Shown here in pieces: positions 16,921 through 26,008 of a stretch of DNA of 37,997 nucleotides (position 1 is the stretch's first letter; every line of letters begins with the position of its first letter). The position numbers and the translations under genes are program-made. The notes beneath the pieces are model-generated. The model made no database searches, was not told the origin of the DNA, and saw nothing but the letters and a program-made list of their open reading frames with translations. Source of the DNA: Mucilaginibacter xinganensis (GTDB lineage: Bacteria > Bacteroidota > Bacteroidia > Sphingobacteriales > Sphingobacteriaceae); NCBI GenBank assembly GCA_026225055.1, contig JAMFSA010000160.1, forward strand, positions 1 through 37,997, read 5' to 3'.

Positions 16921-17532
16921 CTAATTATCTTTGACGAACCTAAGTGACATGCTAAACTTAGCCGCATCGATACGTTCATTTGTTGAGCCCAGTATATCGC
17001 CATTGTCATCTTCTATGATAACATAATAACAATCAATACCGAAAAATGATGTCATCCACCCTCGTAAACGAAAGCTATTTTCCATAGCACCTTCTTGATA
17101 CTCGCCTGTTGGAACAGCGTTGAAGCCGGATGTATTGTTTCCTGGGAATATCCAACCTGCTTTGGACATTAAGCTATGTAGTTTTGCAGAATCAATACCT
17201 GTACTTCCATCCAGCCCAGGATCTAGTTTATGAAAGTCAGCGCTCGATGGTATTCGCCAACCCGATGGAAGAACTATTGCATTGGCTTCAACTGCATTAT
17301 AAAGTTTTCCATAAGATGGGATATTAACAGTACTGTCGTCATAATTATGACCGCCTGCGCCGTTATAATTCACTGTTGTCCATGTTTGGCCGTTAATTTT
17401 AACCGTGGGATAAGTAGTACCCTCAATGGTAACGGTGTTATCAGTAGTAACTTTAGGTTTCGCATCGTTACTCTTTGAGCATGATGCAAATAGTACAACT
17501 GCTGCTAAGAGTAGATTTAGCTGCTTCTTCAT
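16921..17532 (-). CDS. FISUMP-domain lipoprotein
   Basis: From the ATG at 17532 this is a 203-residue lipoprotein: signal MKKQLNLLLAAVV, lipobox LFASC with the lipidated Cys18, then a Ser/Lys-rich linker. The rest is a single FISUMP-type domain (Fibrobacter succinogenes major paralogous domain), recognised by INGQTWTTVNYNG, GKLYNAVEA, LPSGWRIPSSADFHKL and the end SLRFVKDN. The domain is a C-type-lectin-like or formylglycine-generating-enzyme-like fold widespread on Bacteroidota surfaces, without a known activity. A longer start at 17586 would hide the lipoprotein signal, so it is rejected. It follows the helicase gene on the same strand by 66 bases. Confidence 0.82.
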   Translation of the reverse strand: MKKQLNLLLAAVVLFASCSKSNDAKPKVTTDNTVTIEGTTYPTVKINGQTWTTVNYNGAGGHNYDDSTVNIPSYGKLYNAVEANAIVLPSGWRIPSSADFHKLDPGLDGSTGIDSAKLHSLMSKAGWIFPGNNTSGFNAVPTGEYQEGAMENSFRLRGWMTSFFGIDCYYVIIEDDNGDILGSTNERIDAAKFSMSLRFVKDN

Positions 17533-17598
17533 ATTTAATGTGATAAGATTTATTGCGAAGATAGGTAGTGGGTTATTATTAATCAAGTCAATTAACCC

Positions 17599-20493
17599 CT
17601 ACCTCAAAATCTCCTTAATATCATCAGCAGTAAGCGATTTTATAAAGCTTTCTTCGGTGGTGATCAATGCGCGTGACAGGCTCAGTTTACGCTGCTGCAA
17701 TGCCAGTATCTTTTCTTCAACAGAATCCTTGGTGATGAATTTGTAGATGAAAACATTTTTGGTTTGGCCGATGCGGTGCGTGCGGTCGATGGCTTGTTGC
17801 TCAACTGCCGGGTTCCACCATGGGTCGAGGATGAACACGTAGTCGGCTTCGGTAAGGTTGAGGCCTACACCGCCTGCTTTTATGGAGATCAGGAATACCC
17901 GTGTTTTTTCATCTTCCTGAAAATGCTTTACAATGTCGCCGCGATTCTGTGTGCTGCCATCAAGGTAAGCGTATGGAATTTTCTCCTTATCGAAATGCTC
18001 CCTGTAGATAGCCAGCTGCTTTACAAACTGCGAAAATATAAGCACTTTGTGCCCGCCATCCAGCACGTTTGCCAGCGTATGTACCACGTTCTCAAATTTG
18101 CCCGAATCGCCCTCATATTCGCTATCTATCATGGATGGATGGTTAGCGATCTGCCTTAATTTTATCAGGCCCTGTAACACTTGTATCTGTGTTTTGGCAT
18201 AGGTGCCATCTTCCAGGCTTTTTAGCAATTCGTTCCGGTATTCTGATTTTACCTTTTCGTATACCGATGATTGTTCTTCGCTCATCTGGCAATAGAGCAA
18301 GGTTTCTGTCTTTGGCGGTAGTTCAGTTGCCACCTGCTCCTTGGTACGGCGCAGTACAAAAGGTTTTATCAGTGCCTGTAATTTGTGGGCTTTATCCTCG
18401 TCCTTTTTCTTTTCAATAGGCGTTACAAACTCATTCTGAAAATACTGCTGTGTGCCTAACAGCCCGGGGTTAATGAACGACATCTGTGTCCACAAATCAT
18501 TAACCGAGTTTTCAACCGGGGTACCGCTCAATATCAGTTTAAATCTCGATTTAAGCTGCCTTACGCATTGGTACGATTTAGATGACGGGTTCTTGATATT
18601 CTGACTCTCATCCAGGATCACATAATCAAAAAAGAAAGAAGTGAGCAGGTCGGTATCTATCCGGCTGATGCCATAAGTGGTGATGATCACATCGTAGTTA
18701 CCAAATACCTCCGGCGATTTATAGCGCATGGTACCTGTATGCACCATCAGCCTTAGTTTTGGGGTAAACTTTTTAGCCTCGTTAAGCCAGTTATAAATAA
18801 GCGAGGTAGGCATGATGATAAGCGAAGTGCTCTTACTGCCTTCGGCTTCGGTATCTTCTTTATGCTTTTGCAGCAACGCCAGGGTTTGTATGGTTTTACC
18901 CAGCCCCATGTCATCTGCCAAACAACCGCCGAAGTGATAGTTCTTTAAAAAGTGGAACCAGTTATAGCCCGCTTTTTGGTACGGTCTTAAATTACCTTTA
19001 AAGTTTTGCGGCAATGCGATTTCTTCCAGAGTTTCAAAATCGGTTAGTTTTTGCAGCTTACGGGTCATGGTTACATCGGCCAGCTCGCTTTCGGCAAGGT
19101 CGTTTACCAGGCCAATATGGTGCCTGCGCAGTTTAATATCATCGCCGCCCTCGCTAAAATGCAGCAGGTTGCCGTATTGCGAGAACCATTTTTCAGGTAT
19201 TACCGCTATCTCGCCCGATGGCAGCGTAAATTCCTTTTTATGGTTGAGGATATGATTCTTCAGCTGGATGAAAGGGATACGGTACGGGCCAAAATACACC
19301 ACGGCATAAATATCAAACCAATCGTTATTCTCCTTAACTTCCAGATCGATGCGGGTTGAACCAAACACATAGCGCTTTTGGCCCTCGGGCTGCTCAATCA
19401 CAAAGCCAAGTTCTGCAAGCGCGTCGTGGTGCAGGTTCAGCCATTCAAATACGGAGAATGAGTGATCGGTATCTTCATCGCTAACCGCGACTTCAAGATT
19501 TTGAAATAGTGTTGATACCGTTTTTAGGCCGAGCTTTTCCAGCTCGTACAGTTTATTCTTCTCCCAGCCTAATGAGCGTTTTATCCGGTGGAAAACAGGT
19601 ATATCGCCCTCCAAATCCATCCGTACCGAAACATGCCTGCCATCGCCATAAGGAAAAATATAGCCCGAATATTTAAAATTAAGCTGCAATTGCGATGTGC
19701 CGCCCTCAATATATATTGGCTTTAAGATTGGCGTAGCCTCGTATTTTTCAGTGTTGATAACAAAGCCCTCGGCATATACGCTGTGTTTTTCTATCAACGG
19801 GGCAACAAATTTTTCGAAGTATGATCTTTCTGATGACCGCGGGATGGCTATATACCTTTTGTTAAGGAAAGGCAGCAACTTCTTGCCTTCAATCTCTTTA
19901 TCAAAGTAGTACAGGGTATCATCAAGCAACATCCAGGCCGGGTGGTTACAAATGATCTCCGCGCCCTTGAACATAAATTCGATGCGCATGCCCTGGTATT
20001 TGATGGTTGGGAAATACCTGATCTCCACATCATCGCGCCTGAAATGAAACAATACCGATGCAGGTTCCTCAGCAATATGCAGCTTGCGCTCGGCAGGGTA
20101 GCCTTCCTTGCTCATGAGGTAAATCTGCTTATTACCCAGCATGCCCAAAGCTTCAGCCATGCGCTTTTCCATTTTCGGCCTTATGGCCTCAAATAGCTGC
20201 TCATTAAATATTTTGGTAAAAAACTCAAATGGGCGGATAGGCTTTTTATAGAATTTCTTGATCAGGTTACCCTGCTCTATTTCTTCCAGTATTTTAACCA
20301 GTTTCAGGTCTGTTTCATCAATACAATGAGCAAACTCTTTGGCTGTGTTGGAAAATAAGCGTTGGTGGGTGAGCGAAAATTCGCCGTTAGGATTAAGCTG
20401 AACAATGTGCGGTTCAATCACAAACGACAGGTATTCATGCTTAGCAATAGCATAAATTATCTGGCAAGGTTTTGAACTGTCAACTCGTAGCAT
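17599..20493 (-). CDS. SNF2-family DNA-dependent ATPase/helicase
   Basis: A 964-residue protein. Residues 1 to about 500 form a long beta-rich N-terminal region as in bacterial SNF2 proteins. The ATPase starts at about 500: DDMGLGKTIQTL (about 528), the Walker B variant DESQ (about 628) where DEAH or DEAQ is usual, LSGTPVENSVNDLW, then the second lobe with IFSQFVKQL, GGVGLNLTEADYV and QQAIDRTHRIGQT (about 901). SNF2 enzymes move along double-stranded DNA and remodel bound proteins; bacterial members such as RapA act on RNA polymerase, but this one lacks enough RapA-specific marks to claim that. The region 20494-20921 upstream holds its promoter. Confidence 0.9.
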   Translation of the reverse strand: MLRVDSSKPCQIIYAIAKHEYLSFVIEPHIVQLNPNGEFSLTHQRLFSNTAKEFAHCIDETDLKLVKILEEIEQGNLIKKFYKKPIRPFEFFTKIFNEQLFEAIRPKMEKRMAEALGMLGNKQIYLMSKEGYPAERKLHIAEEPASVLFHFRRDDVEIRYFPTIKYQGMRIEFMFKGAEIICNHPAWMLLDDTLYYFDKEIEGKKLLPFLNKRYIAIPRSSERSYFEKFVAPLIEKHSVYAEGFVINTEKYEATPILKPIYIEGGTSQLQLNFKYSGYIFPYGDGRHVSVRMDLEGDIPVFHRIKRSLGWEKNKLYELEKLGLKTVSTLFQNLEVAVSDEDTDHSFSVFEWLNLHHDALAELGFVIEQPEGQKRYVFGSTRIDLEVKENNDWFDIYAVVYFGPYRIPFIQLKNHILNHKKEFTLPSGEIAVIPEKWFSQYGNLLHFSEGGDDIKLRRHHIGLVNDLAESELADVTMTRKLQKLTDFETLEEIALPQNFKGNLRPYQKAGYNWFHFLKNYHFGGCLADDMGLGKTIQTLALLQKHKEDTEAEGSKSTSLIIMPTSLIYNWLNEAKKFTPKLRLMVHTGTMRYKSPEVFGNYDVIITTYGISRIDTDLLTSFFFDYVILDESQNIKNPSSKSYQCVRQLKSRFKLILSGTPVENSVNDLWTQMSFINPGLLGTQQYFQNEFVTPIEKKKDEDKAHKLQALIKPFVLRRTKEQVATELPPKTETLLYCQMSEEQSSVYEKVKSEYRNELLKSLEDGTYAKTQIQVLQGLIKLRQIANHPSMIDSEYEGDSGKFENVVHTLANVLDGGHKVLIFSQFVKQLAIYREHFDKEKIPYAYLDGSTQNRGDIVKHFQEDEKTRVFLISIKAGGVGLNLTEADYVFILDPWWNPAVEQQAIDRTHRIGQTKNVFIYKFITKDSVEEKILALQQRKLSLSRALITTEESFIKSLTADDIKEILR

Positions 20494-20921
20494 CCTGTAT
20501 AGGTAAAAAATTTATAGAAGCTACATCAACAAAAAATTCAAACGTAAACAGAATTTGCAGTAATTAAAAGTGTTTTGTGTTAAATAATTGTCAAGAACTA
20601 AATGAACCGGCATTGAGAAGCGGAATTTTTAAGATTAAATGGATTTACAGGCATAAGCTGTAATCCGCATGGGATCAATGCAGTCATTTTTTCTGATACA
20701 AACCTGTGTTGTTTATTGAGCTCTTTTAGCAAACTATATCGTATTTAAAGCTCCATAAAAATGTGCTACATCATTTAGGGTTTCAATTTATAATGTGCAA
20801 CCCGTTAGCTTAAGGTTTTTAATGAAGGCGCTTTTATACTCCTTAAACTTGCATAATAAACCCCTGACAGAATTTGGCAGGTAGAACCATTCCAGTATTC
20901 ACACCTTAAATAACAACCCAC
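20494..20921. other. 428-base divergent intergenic region
   Basis: I see no gene here. It separates the minus-strand helicase from the plus-strand LTxxQ protein and must hold both promoters, but neither shows a convincing TTTG/TAnnTTTG pair. A small hairpin, GGATTTACAG against CTGTAATCC, lies at 20641-20665. Confidence 0.5.
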
Positions 20922-21581
20922 ATGAAATTTCAGAAAAAACTAAAGCACTTAACAGGCATGCTGGCTGCTACTCTGTTAATGGTAATTAGCAGCGCTGCCA
21001 CAGCACAGGATGCCGTAACTAAAGTAGCTAAAAACATGACCGATAGTTTAGCTTACCTGCAATTAACGCCAACGCAAACAACCAGCGCCCAGGCATTAAA
21101 TACAACCGCGGCAACATCGCTGGTGCAAACAGCTAAAAAGGCAAAAACAGATACCAGCTTCAGAGGCAAGGCACTGGCACAACAGGTAATGGGTATAATG
21201 AAAACACGTAATGGCGGGCTGCAAAAATTATTAACGCCAGATCAGACAAAATTATACCAGGCACATAAAATATCGCAAATGGCCGATGTGCAAACCAAGA
21301 TAATGACCGCGCAACTTAACCTTACCGACGCGCAGGTACCCCAGGTTTATGATGTGAACAAAAAAGCGACAGCCGACATGATGCAGGATGCGGCTAAGCT
21401 AAAAAACGCCAAAGGCAAGTTGGGTAAATTGAAATCGGCAAAGGCCGTAAAGGGCGACTCGAAGGATAAAGACAAGGATTTGAAAAAGATCCTGACGCCT
21501 GATCAGTACAGCATATACGAAAAACATGAGCAGGAAATGAAAGATGCCATTAAAGCTAAAATGAAAGAGAAAAAAGGATAA
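20922..21581 (+). CDS. Secreted lysine-rich protein with four LTxxQ motifs (Spy/CpxP-like in style)
   Basis: The 219-residue protein has a signal peptide ending at about residue 29 (SSAATAQ) and is otherwise predicted helical. The motif LTxxQ occurs four times, at 48-52, 104-108, 134-138 and 191-195, in two blocks of about 86 residues, each with motif pairs 56 or 57 apart. This suggests an internal duplication. LTxxQ is the hallmark of Spy/CpxP periplasmic chaperones and of several Bacteroidota secreted families. A strongly basic and Asp-rich stretch runs from 161 to 189 (KGKLGKLKSAKAVKGDSKDK). The function is unknown; periplasmic chaperone or stress sensor is a guess. A terminator follows. 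Confidence 0.75.
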   Translation: MKFQKKLKHLTGMLAATLLMVISSAATAQDAVTKVAKNMTDSLAYLQLTPTQTTSAQALNTTAATSLVQTAKKAKTDTSFRGKALAQQVMGIMKTRNGGLQKLLTPDQTKLYQAHKISQMADVQTKIMTAQLNLTDAQVPQVYDVNKKATADMMQDAAKLKNAKGKLGKLKSAKAVKGDSKDKDKDLKKILTPDQYSIYEKHEQEMKDAIKAKMKEKKG

Positions 21582-21605
21582 TCGTTCTTTTTTATTGAAT
21601 AGGAT

Positions 21606-21638
21606 AACCCTTCAAACAATGATGTTTGGAGGGTTTTT
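21606..21638 (+). terminator. Rho-independent terminator
   Basis: A 13-base stem, AACCCTTCAAACA (21606-21618) against TGTTTGGAGGGTT (21623-21635) with one G-T pair and the loop ATGA, runs into TTTTT. It lies 25 bases after the LTxxQ gene. Confidence 0.88.
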
Positions 21639-21782
21639 GCTTTTTGTAGGTATCAGTTGGTGCAAATTAAAATCTGCAACCAATACACCTGTATCAAGTG
21701 GTATTACGCTGTTAAAAGCAATTAATATTGTATTGACGTTTACCATACGATAAATAAACATCTGCTGAAAACGCTCATATGT

Positions 21783-22541
21783 ATGAAGTTATTCTTTAGT
21801 CCACGGCACTTACAGGTTCTACTATTTTTAATGCTGTATTTGGCAGCCAAATACAATTATGCGCAAACAGAGGCATCAAGCGTTAAAGATTCCGTCATTG
21901 ATAATTTTGATATAAGAACCACGAGCTTTTTATTACCCCAGCCATTCCCGGCAGGAAAATATTTTCAGCAGGTTGGCGTACAATATATAGTTGTACCTAA
22001 AGACTGGATAACTGAACAGCTTACAGCGCCTATGTTCAGTTATGCCGGTAAATACACGTTGCCTTATGGTTTTAATTTGCAGTCGAGCCTGGCCACGTTA
22101 TTTATTTCATACCGTTTAAATTTCGGGCCATTCTGGAATTACTCCGTAAACAATTTCCACTTTGGAGCAGGGTACCAGGTGGCCTATAATCTTGGGTTTT
22201 TGAAACAGTTTGGGTTTAATACTACACTGAATATATGGGAACAACAACCATCCCTCACGGCCGGTTATAGCTTTAAAAAAATAGCGGTAGTATTGCGGGG
22301 CGACCTGTACCTCACCAGTTCGCTGAGTGAAACTCAGGCAGGCCATACTATTTCTTATCCCTCTTTTTTAAACGGATACAGCATAACGGGTTCTATTGAA
22401 CAAAGATTGTGGAAGAACAAACTGCTCTCTTTTGGTTTCAAGGCAAACTATCTGAAATATCATATCATCGCCTGGCCCGCGTTCCCGGTAAACCAGTATC
22501 GCTATTGGATTCCGGAGTTTGATTTAGGTCTTAGTTTTTAA
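21783..22541 (+). CDS. Putative outer membrane barrel-like protein, unknown function
   Basis: I do not recognise a specific family. The 252-residue protein has a signal peptide (cut near NYAQ at about 28) and then many short alternating aromatic strands, such as FGPFWNYSVNNFHFGAGYQVAYNLG and SFGFKANYLKYHI, ending in the aromatic pattern FDLGLSF typical of barrel proteins inserted by the Bam complex. Its stop codon overlaps an ATG for the next frame (TAATG at 22539-22543), so it is linked in translation to the GDPD-like lipoprotein. A DUF6268-like or other small OMP family is possible. Confidence 0.68.
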   Translation: MKLFFSPRHLQVLLFLMLYLAAKYNYAQTEASSVKDSVIDNFDIRTTSFLLPQPFPAGKYFQQVGVQYIVVPKDWITEQLTAPMFSYAGKYTLPYGFNLQSSLATLFISYRLNFGPFWNYSVNNFHFGAGYQVAYNLGFLKQFGFNTTLNIWEQQPSLTAGYSFKKIAVVLRGDLYLTSSLSETQAGHTISYPSFLNGYSITGSIEQRLWKNKLLSFGFKANYLKYHIIAWPAFPVNQYRYWIPEFDLGLSF

Positions 22542-22552
22542 TGCGCATAAAT

Positions 22553-23794
22553 ATGAAACATCAACATACATACTGGCTCCTGGTTCTGGTCATATTCTTT
22601 TCATGCAACAAGAATAAATTGATGTTTCCGCCTGTTAATGCGGATGCTAACCTGGCCAACACGCAAGCCATTGACAACGCTGTGGTGAAGAACATGGAAG
22701 GCATATATTCGCTGAACGATGGGAGCAATAGCCTGGGCACTCAATTTGTATGCAAGGTATCTAAAACCAAAGTATCCTTTTTCAGCAACCAAAGCGGCAT
22801 ATTGTTCATCCTGAGCTATGGCTTAAATACCGCGGATGGTTCTATTCAGTTCGCCGGTTTTTGGCGCTATGCCGAAAATGCGACCCAGGGCACCATTAAT
22901 TTTTCTATTGCAAAAACAGATGGCGCGTTTGATCTGATCGCGAATGGCATAGCAAGCAATATCCTGTTAAAAGGCATTTTTAACTCCCCGCAAAAATCCA
23001 TCAGCCTGAAATATGAACGGCCTTTTTCGCAATATGTACTGGCGCATGAGTTTATAATTTTGGCTCATGGCACCATCCCCCTCAAAACAAATTCGCCGTT
23101 TGCAGTTAACTCGGTAAACGGAGTTATACATTCGGAAGATTATGGCTCGAACGGAATTGAAACGGATATACAGCTAACCAAAGACAATGTGCCCATATGT
23201 ATGCACGATGATTCATTTGATGACAGGCTTACGCTAAAAGGCCCGCTATATGGCGATTTCAGTGATTTTACCTTTGATATTTTAGAACAGTACGCGCGGT
23301 TAATCGATGGTCAGAAAATACCGTCACTGGCGCAGGAGCTAGAGGCGTTTGTAGATTCCACCAACATGAAATATGTTTGGCTGGATGTAAAAGGCGACGA
23401 GGATATATTTAAATACCTGGAACCTGTAGTAGGCAATGCTTATGCCCATGCCAAGGCAGTAAACAGGGATGTAATAATTTTTGCCGGCCTACCATCAGAT
23501 GATGTTATAACCCAATATAAAAAACAACCAAGCTACGGCGCTCAGTTCCCTTGCCTGTGCGAGTTAAGCCTGCAGGACGCTATTGATAACAATTGCCAGT
23601 ATTTTGGGCCAAGGTTTACTATGGGCCTGTTGCTGGATGATGTAAATAAAGGGCATACACTCGGCATAAAAACAATAAGCTGGACACTAAGCGATAATAC
23701 TACCATACTGGATTATTTGCAGAACGGGAAGTTTGATGGCTTTATTTCCGACAATACCCCTTATGTGGTATATGATTATTATGCACTTCATTAA
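22553..23794 (+). CDS. GDPD-like lipoprotein with novel N-terminal domain
   Basis: From the ATG at 22553 the protein is 413 residues. It is a lipoprotein: lipobox IFFSC with Cys18. Residues 25-160 form a beta-rich domain I cannot name. From about 165 comes a glycerophosphodiester phosphodiesterase TIM barrel: LAHGTIP (His172), GIETDIQLTKD (Glu203, Asp205), MHDDSFD (His218), VWLDVKGD, GIKTISWTLSD and FDGFISDNTPYV. GDPDs cleave glycerophosphodiesters to glycerol-3-phosphate and an alcohol. The usual HRG is HGT here, so the Arg next to the first catalytic His is missing, which puts the standard reaction in doubt. An ATG at 22541 would weaken the signal. It is flanked by two barrel-like proteins. 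Confidence 0.82.
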   Translation: MKHQHTYWLLVLVIFFSCNKNKLMFPPVNADANLANTQAIDNAVVKNMEGIYSLNDGSNSLGTQFVCKVSKTKVSFFSNQSGILFILSYGLNTADGSIQFAGFWRYAENATQGTINFSIAKTDGAFDLIANGIASNILLKGIFNSPQKSISLKYERPFSQYVLAHEFIILAHGTIPLKTNSPFAVNSVNGVIHSEDYGSNGIETDIQLTKDNVPICMHDDSFDDRLTLKGPLYGDFSDFTFDILEQYARLIDGQKIPSLAQELEAFVDSTNMKYVWLDVKGDEDIFKYLEPVVGNAYAHAKAVNRDVIIFAGLPSDDVITQYKKQPSYGAQFPCLCELSLQDAIDNNCQYFGPRFTMGLLLDDVNKGHTLGIKTISWTLSDNTTILDYLQNGKFDGFISDNTPYVVYDYYALH

Positions 23795-23819
23795 AGGTTT
23801 TATAATCAATAAAGTTAAT

Positions 23820-24407
23820 ATGTATTTAAAACGAATTATCATTATTGGAATTTTGATCAATGCCTGTTTAATGCATGCCATTGCGCAAACAACCAAGCCT
23901 ACTAAACCGAAGAAGAGCAAATTTGCCTTTTACGCGGGGTTTGGGCCTAATTACTATTTCAATAACCTTCAATTAGGGAAACAATATGTTAATGATTTCA
24001 ATTACTCTTTCGCAGGTAGGGTAATGTGGGAACCTGAACATTTATTAAGCATTGGTATCGAGAGCGGGTATTACAGGTTATATACATTTAATACGCCGCA
24101 ACCTACGCAGGTTCATATTTCCAACTCCGCTATTCCGTTGCAGATCATACTATCCATGAAGATTTCACCAGCCTTCTACGTTAACTTTTCTATGGGACAG
24201 TCGGTATTGCTTAATCACATCCATACCGAGAATATGGGCGATATTAACTCGTCCGGTTTTTCGGTGGCCGATTTTTCTGGCGCTATCGGTTACCGGCATA
24301 AACTCAATAACAGGTTTTCTATTGGTACCGAAGCTAAGTATTATTACTCCAGCGGTTTTGTTGATAGGAATGTTGCATTGCTGTTTGTGGGGGGGTATCA
24401 TTTCTGA
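23820..24407 (+). CDS. Outer membrane beta-barrel protein (PorT/OmpA-like barrel)
   Basis: From the ATG at 23820 the product is 195 residues with a signal peptide ending AIAQ (about 22). A short linker rich in Lys, Pro and Thr leads to an eight-strand-type small barrel: FAFYAGFGPNYYF, YSFAGRVMWEPEHLLSIGIESGYY, FYVNFSMGQSVLL, AIGYRHKLNNRFSIGTEAKYYYS and the C-terminal aromatic end FVGGYHF. The function is unknown. It starts 25 bases after the GDPD-like gene, so the three genes from 21783 form one envelope unit. An in-frame start at 23733 lies inside the previous gene and is rejected. The gap downstream is repeat-filled. Confidence 0.78.
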   Translation: MYLKRIIIIGILINACLMHAIAQTTKPTKPKKSKFAFYAGFGPNYYFNNLQLGKQYVNDFNYSFAGRVMWEPEHLLSIGIESGYYRLYTFNTPQPTQVHISNSAIPLQIILSMKISPAFYVNFSMGQSVLLNHIHTENMGDINSSGFSVADFSGAIGYRHKLNNRFSIGTEAKYYYSSGFVDRNVALLFVGGYHF

Positions 24408-24787
24408 CAGAGCTATAGGTATCTGAACGATCAAAAAAGAGCGTAGTGCAGTGCGATTCCTTCCCCAGGGAAGGTGGAGGAAGGGGTTATGAAAATAATT
24501 TGGTTAGCGTACAGACCCCTCCCTGCCAACTCAATTAAGTAAGGAAACACCGTAGGTGTTAAATGTTGGTAGCAGAAAAACAAACCAAAAATTCGTGCCG
24601 TCAGGTACGAAACTGGCGAAATTGCATACCTGACGGCATGCCATAGATTTACATATCATTTTTTCTACCAACATTTTGCACCTACGGTGCAGCTACTATC
24701 GCTTAACTTGATTACATTATTCCTACCACTTCACAATCACCCCCGTTCATCCTACGTGAGGGATTTAAATAAAATCTTCTGAACACG
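24408..24787. other. 380-base gap between convergent genes
   Basis: No gene is seen. It carries a small palindrome (CCTTCCC 24459-24465 with GGGAAGG 24468-24474) and the large nested palindrome 24547-24690. Both flanking genes read into it. Confidence 0.6.
24547..24690. repeat. 144-base nested palindromic element (REP-like)
   Basis: The outer arms are about 24547-24579 and 24661-24690. They share CACCGTAGGTG and AAATGTTGGTAG on the left and their reverse complements on the right, with a three-base insertion and a few changes. Inner arms GTGCCGTCAGGTA (24595-24607) and TACCTGACGGCAT (24627-24639) pair at 12 of 13 positions. Paired nested stems of this type recall REP elements mobilised by RAYT (REP-associated tyrosine) transposases; no such transposase is in the window. 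Confidence 0.78.
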
Positions 24788-25732
24788 TCACCAATGAGCT
24801 GTTACACTAAATTTCAATCCATCATCAAAACCGGAAAAATCAGGTTTCAGTTCGCGGGAGGTCACCTGCAGCGAATCGCGGCAGCGTTTAACTTCGAGAT
24901 AATGGAACATCGGTTTATAATCATGCGAGAGGTCATGCGTTAGCTCTTTGTTTTTATATAAGGGTTGATGAGGGCCGCCACCGCCGCCTATCACCAAAAA
25001 ATATTTCCCCTGCACATTAAAGCGCTCGAAATTATGTGAATGGCCCGAAATGAACAGCACACACTTTTTTGAACTGATAAAAGCCGGGACAAACCTTTGC
25101 TGCACCGGTAACGATGGACCAACAACAGTGCTGTTGGAGTATGGGGAATGATGACAACCCACTATTATAAATTTAATGGCCGGGTCCATATCCATTTGTT
25201 TAAGGGTATTTTTATACCAAGTATCCTGCTTTATGATCTCGGTATCCTTCATCTGGCTGAAATTTGAATTTAACAGTACTACCGCTACCGAATCAATAAC
25301 TTCGCTATAGCCTGTGGCGCTATGCATCGGGAACCTTGCCTGAAATTTTTGTTTTCCTTCATCGGCATTAAACATCAATTCGTGATTGCCGAGCGCTGCA
25401 TAAACTGGGATACTATCATCGGCACACCATTTAAGATAGATATCCATCTTTTTCCACTTGGCATCGCTATAGCCTAATGATACTACATCACCCAGTATAA
25501 ATAAAGCGGCGGGGCGGACGGTAACAATGTCCTTAAAAATCATTTCCGTAGCCTTTTCATTATGATCGGTTTTGCGGATGATTGTTTCAATAAACAAAGG
25601 GGCTTGTGTATCACTGGCAAATGCGATGACGGGATGTTTTTGCTGCGCGATTGCTGAAGCAGGGCAATATACAATGGCTACCCAGAAAATAAAACTGAAG
25701 ACATTAATCTTTCCCATCGTTTTATATAGCAT
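24788..25732 (-). CDS. Exported metallophosphoesterase (calcineurin-like fold)
   Basis: This 314-residue protein has a signal peptide cut near SAIAQ (about residue 30) and the five metallophosphoesterase motifs: ASDTQ (Asp41) in place of the usual DxH, GDVVSLG (Asp82), GNHE (116-119), GCHHSPY and SGHSHNFERF. It should hold a two-metal site and cleave phosphate esters in the periplasm or at the surface; purple acid phosphatase-like enzymes share the plan. The first motif lacks His, as in several secreted relatives. An ATG at 25717 gives a shorter signal peptide and is equally possible; the TTG at 25738 is not needed. It lies alone, convergent with the barrel-protein unit. Nothing notable is seen in the 25733-26008 gap. 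Confidence 0.88.
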   Translation of the reverse strand: MLYKTMGKINVFSFIFWVAIVYCPASAIAQQKHPVIAFASDTQAPLFIETIIRKTDHNEKATEMIFKDIVTVRPAALFILGDVVSLGYSDAKWKKMDIYLKWCADDSIPVYAALGNHELMFNADEGKQKFQARFPMHSATGYSEVIDSVAVVLLNSNFSQMKDTEIIKQDTWYKNTLKQMDMDPAIKFIIVGCHHSPYSNSTVVGPSLPVQQRFVPAFISSKKCVLFISGHSHNFERFNVQGKYFLVIGGGGGPHQPLYKNKELTHDLSHDYKPMFHYLEVKRCRDSLQVTSRELKPDFSGFDDGLKFSVTAHW

Positions 25733-26008
25733 CCTCAAGGTGTAGAAATATTCTTAAAGTTACAATATGTTATTGGTAGAGAGCTAAATGTATTTGACAA
25801 GGCTGTATTCTAAATTTCAATTTACATAATTATGTAAGTTTAGAAATACATAATTCTATAATGATAGAGTCGGTTAAGTGTGCCTACCCGAACAAATCCC
25901 GCGCTCTTCCGTTTCATGTCCATCGCGAAGCCTTAAAAGAAAGTTGAGAATGTCGCATTCTTCAATATATGCTACGAAGCCATGTAGTTACTCATTGTTT
26001 TCGGCATA

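Noticed and set aside
24459..24474. CCTTCCC/GGGAAGG palindrome considered as a terminator of the barrel-protein unit
   Set aside because: There is no T-run after it and it resembles the tail of a C-rich repeat; the evidence is not enough for a terminator call.
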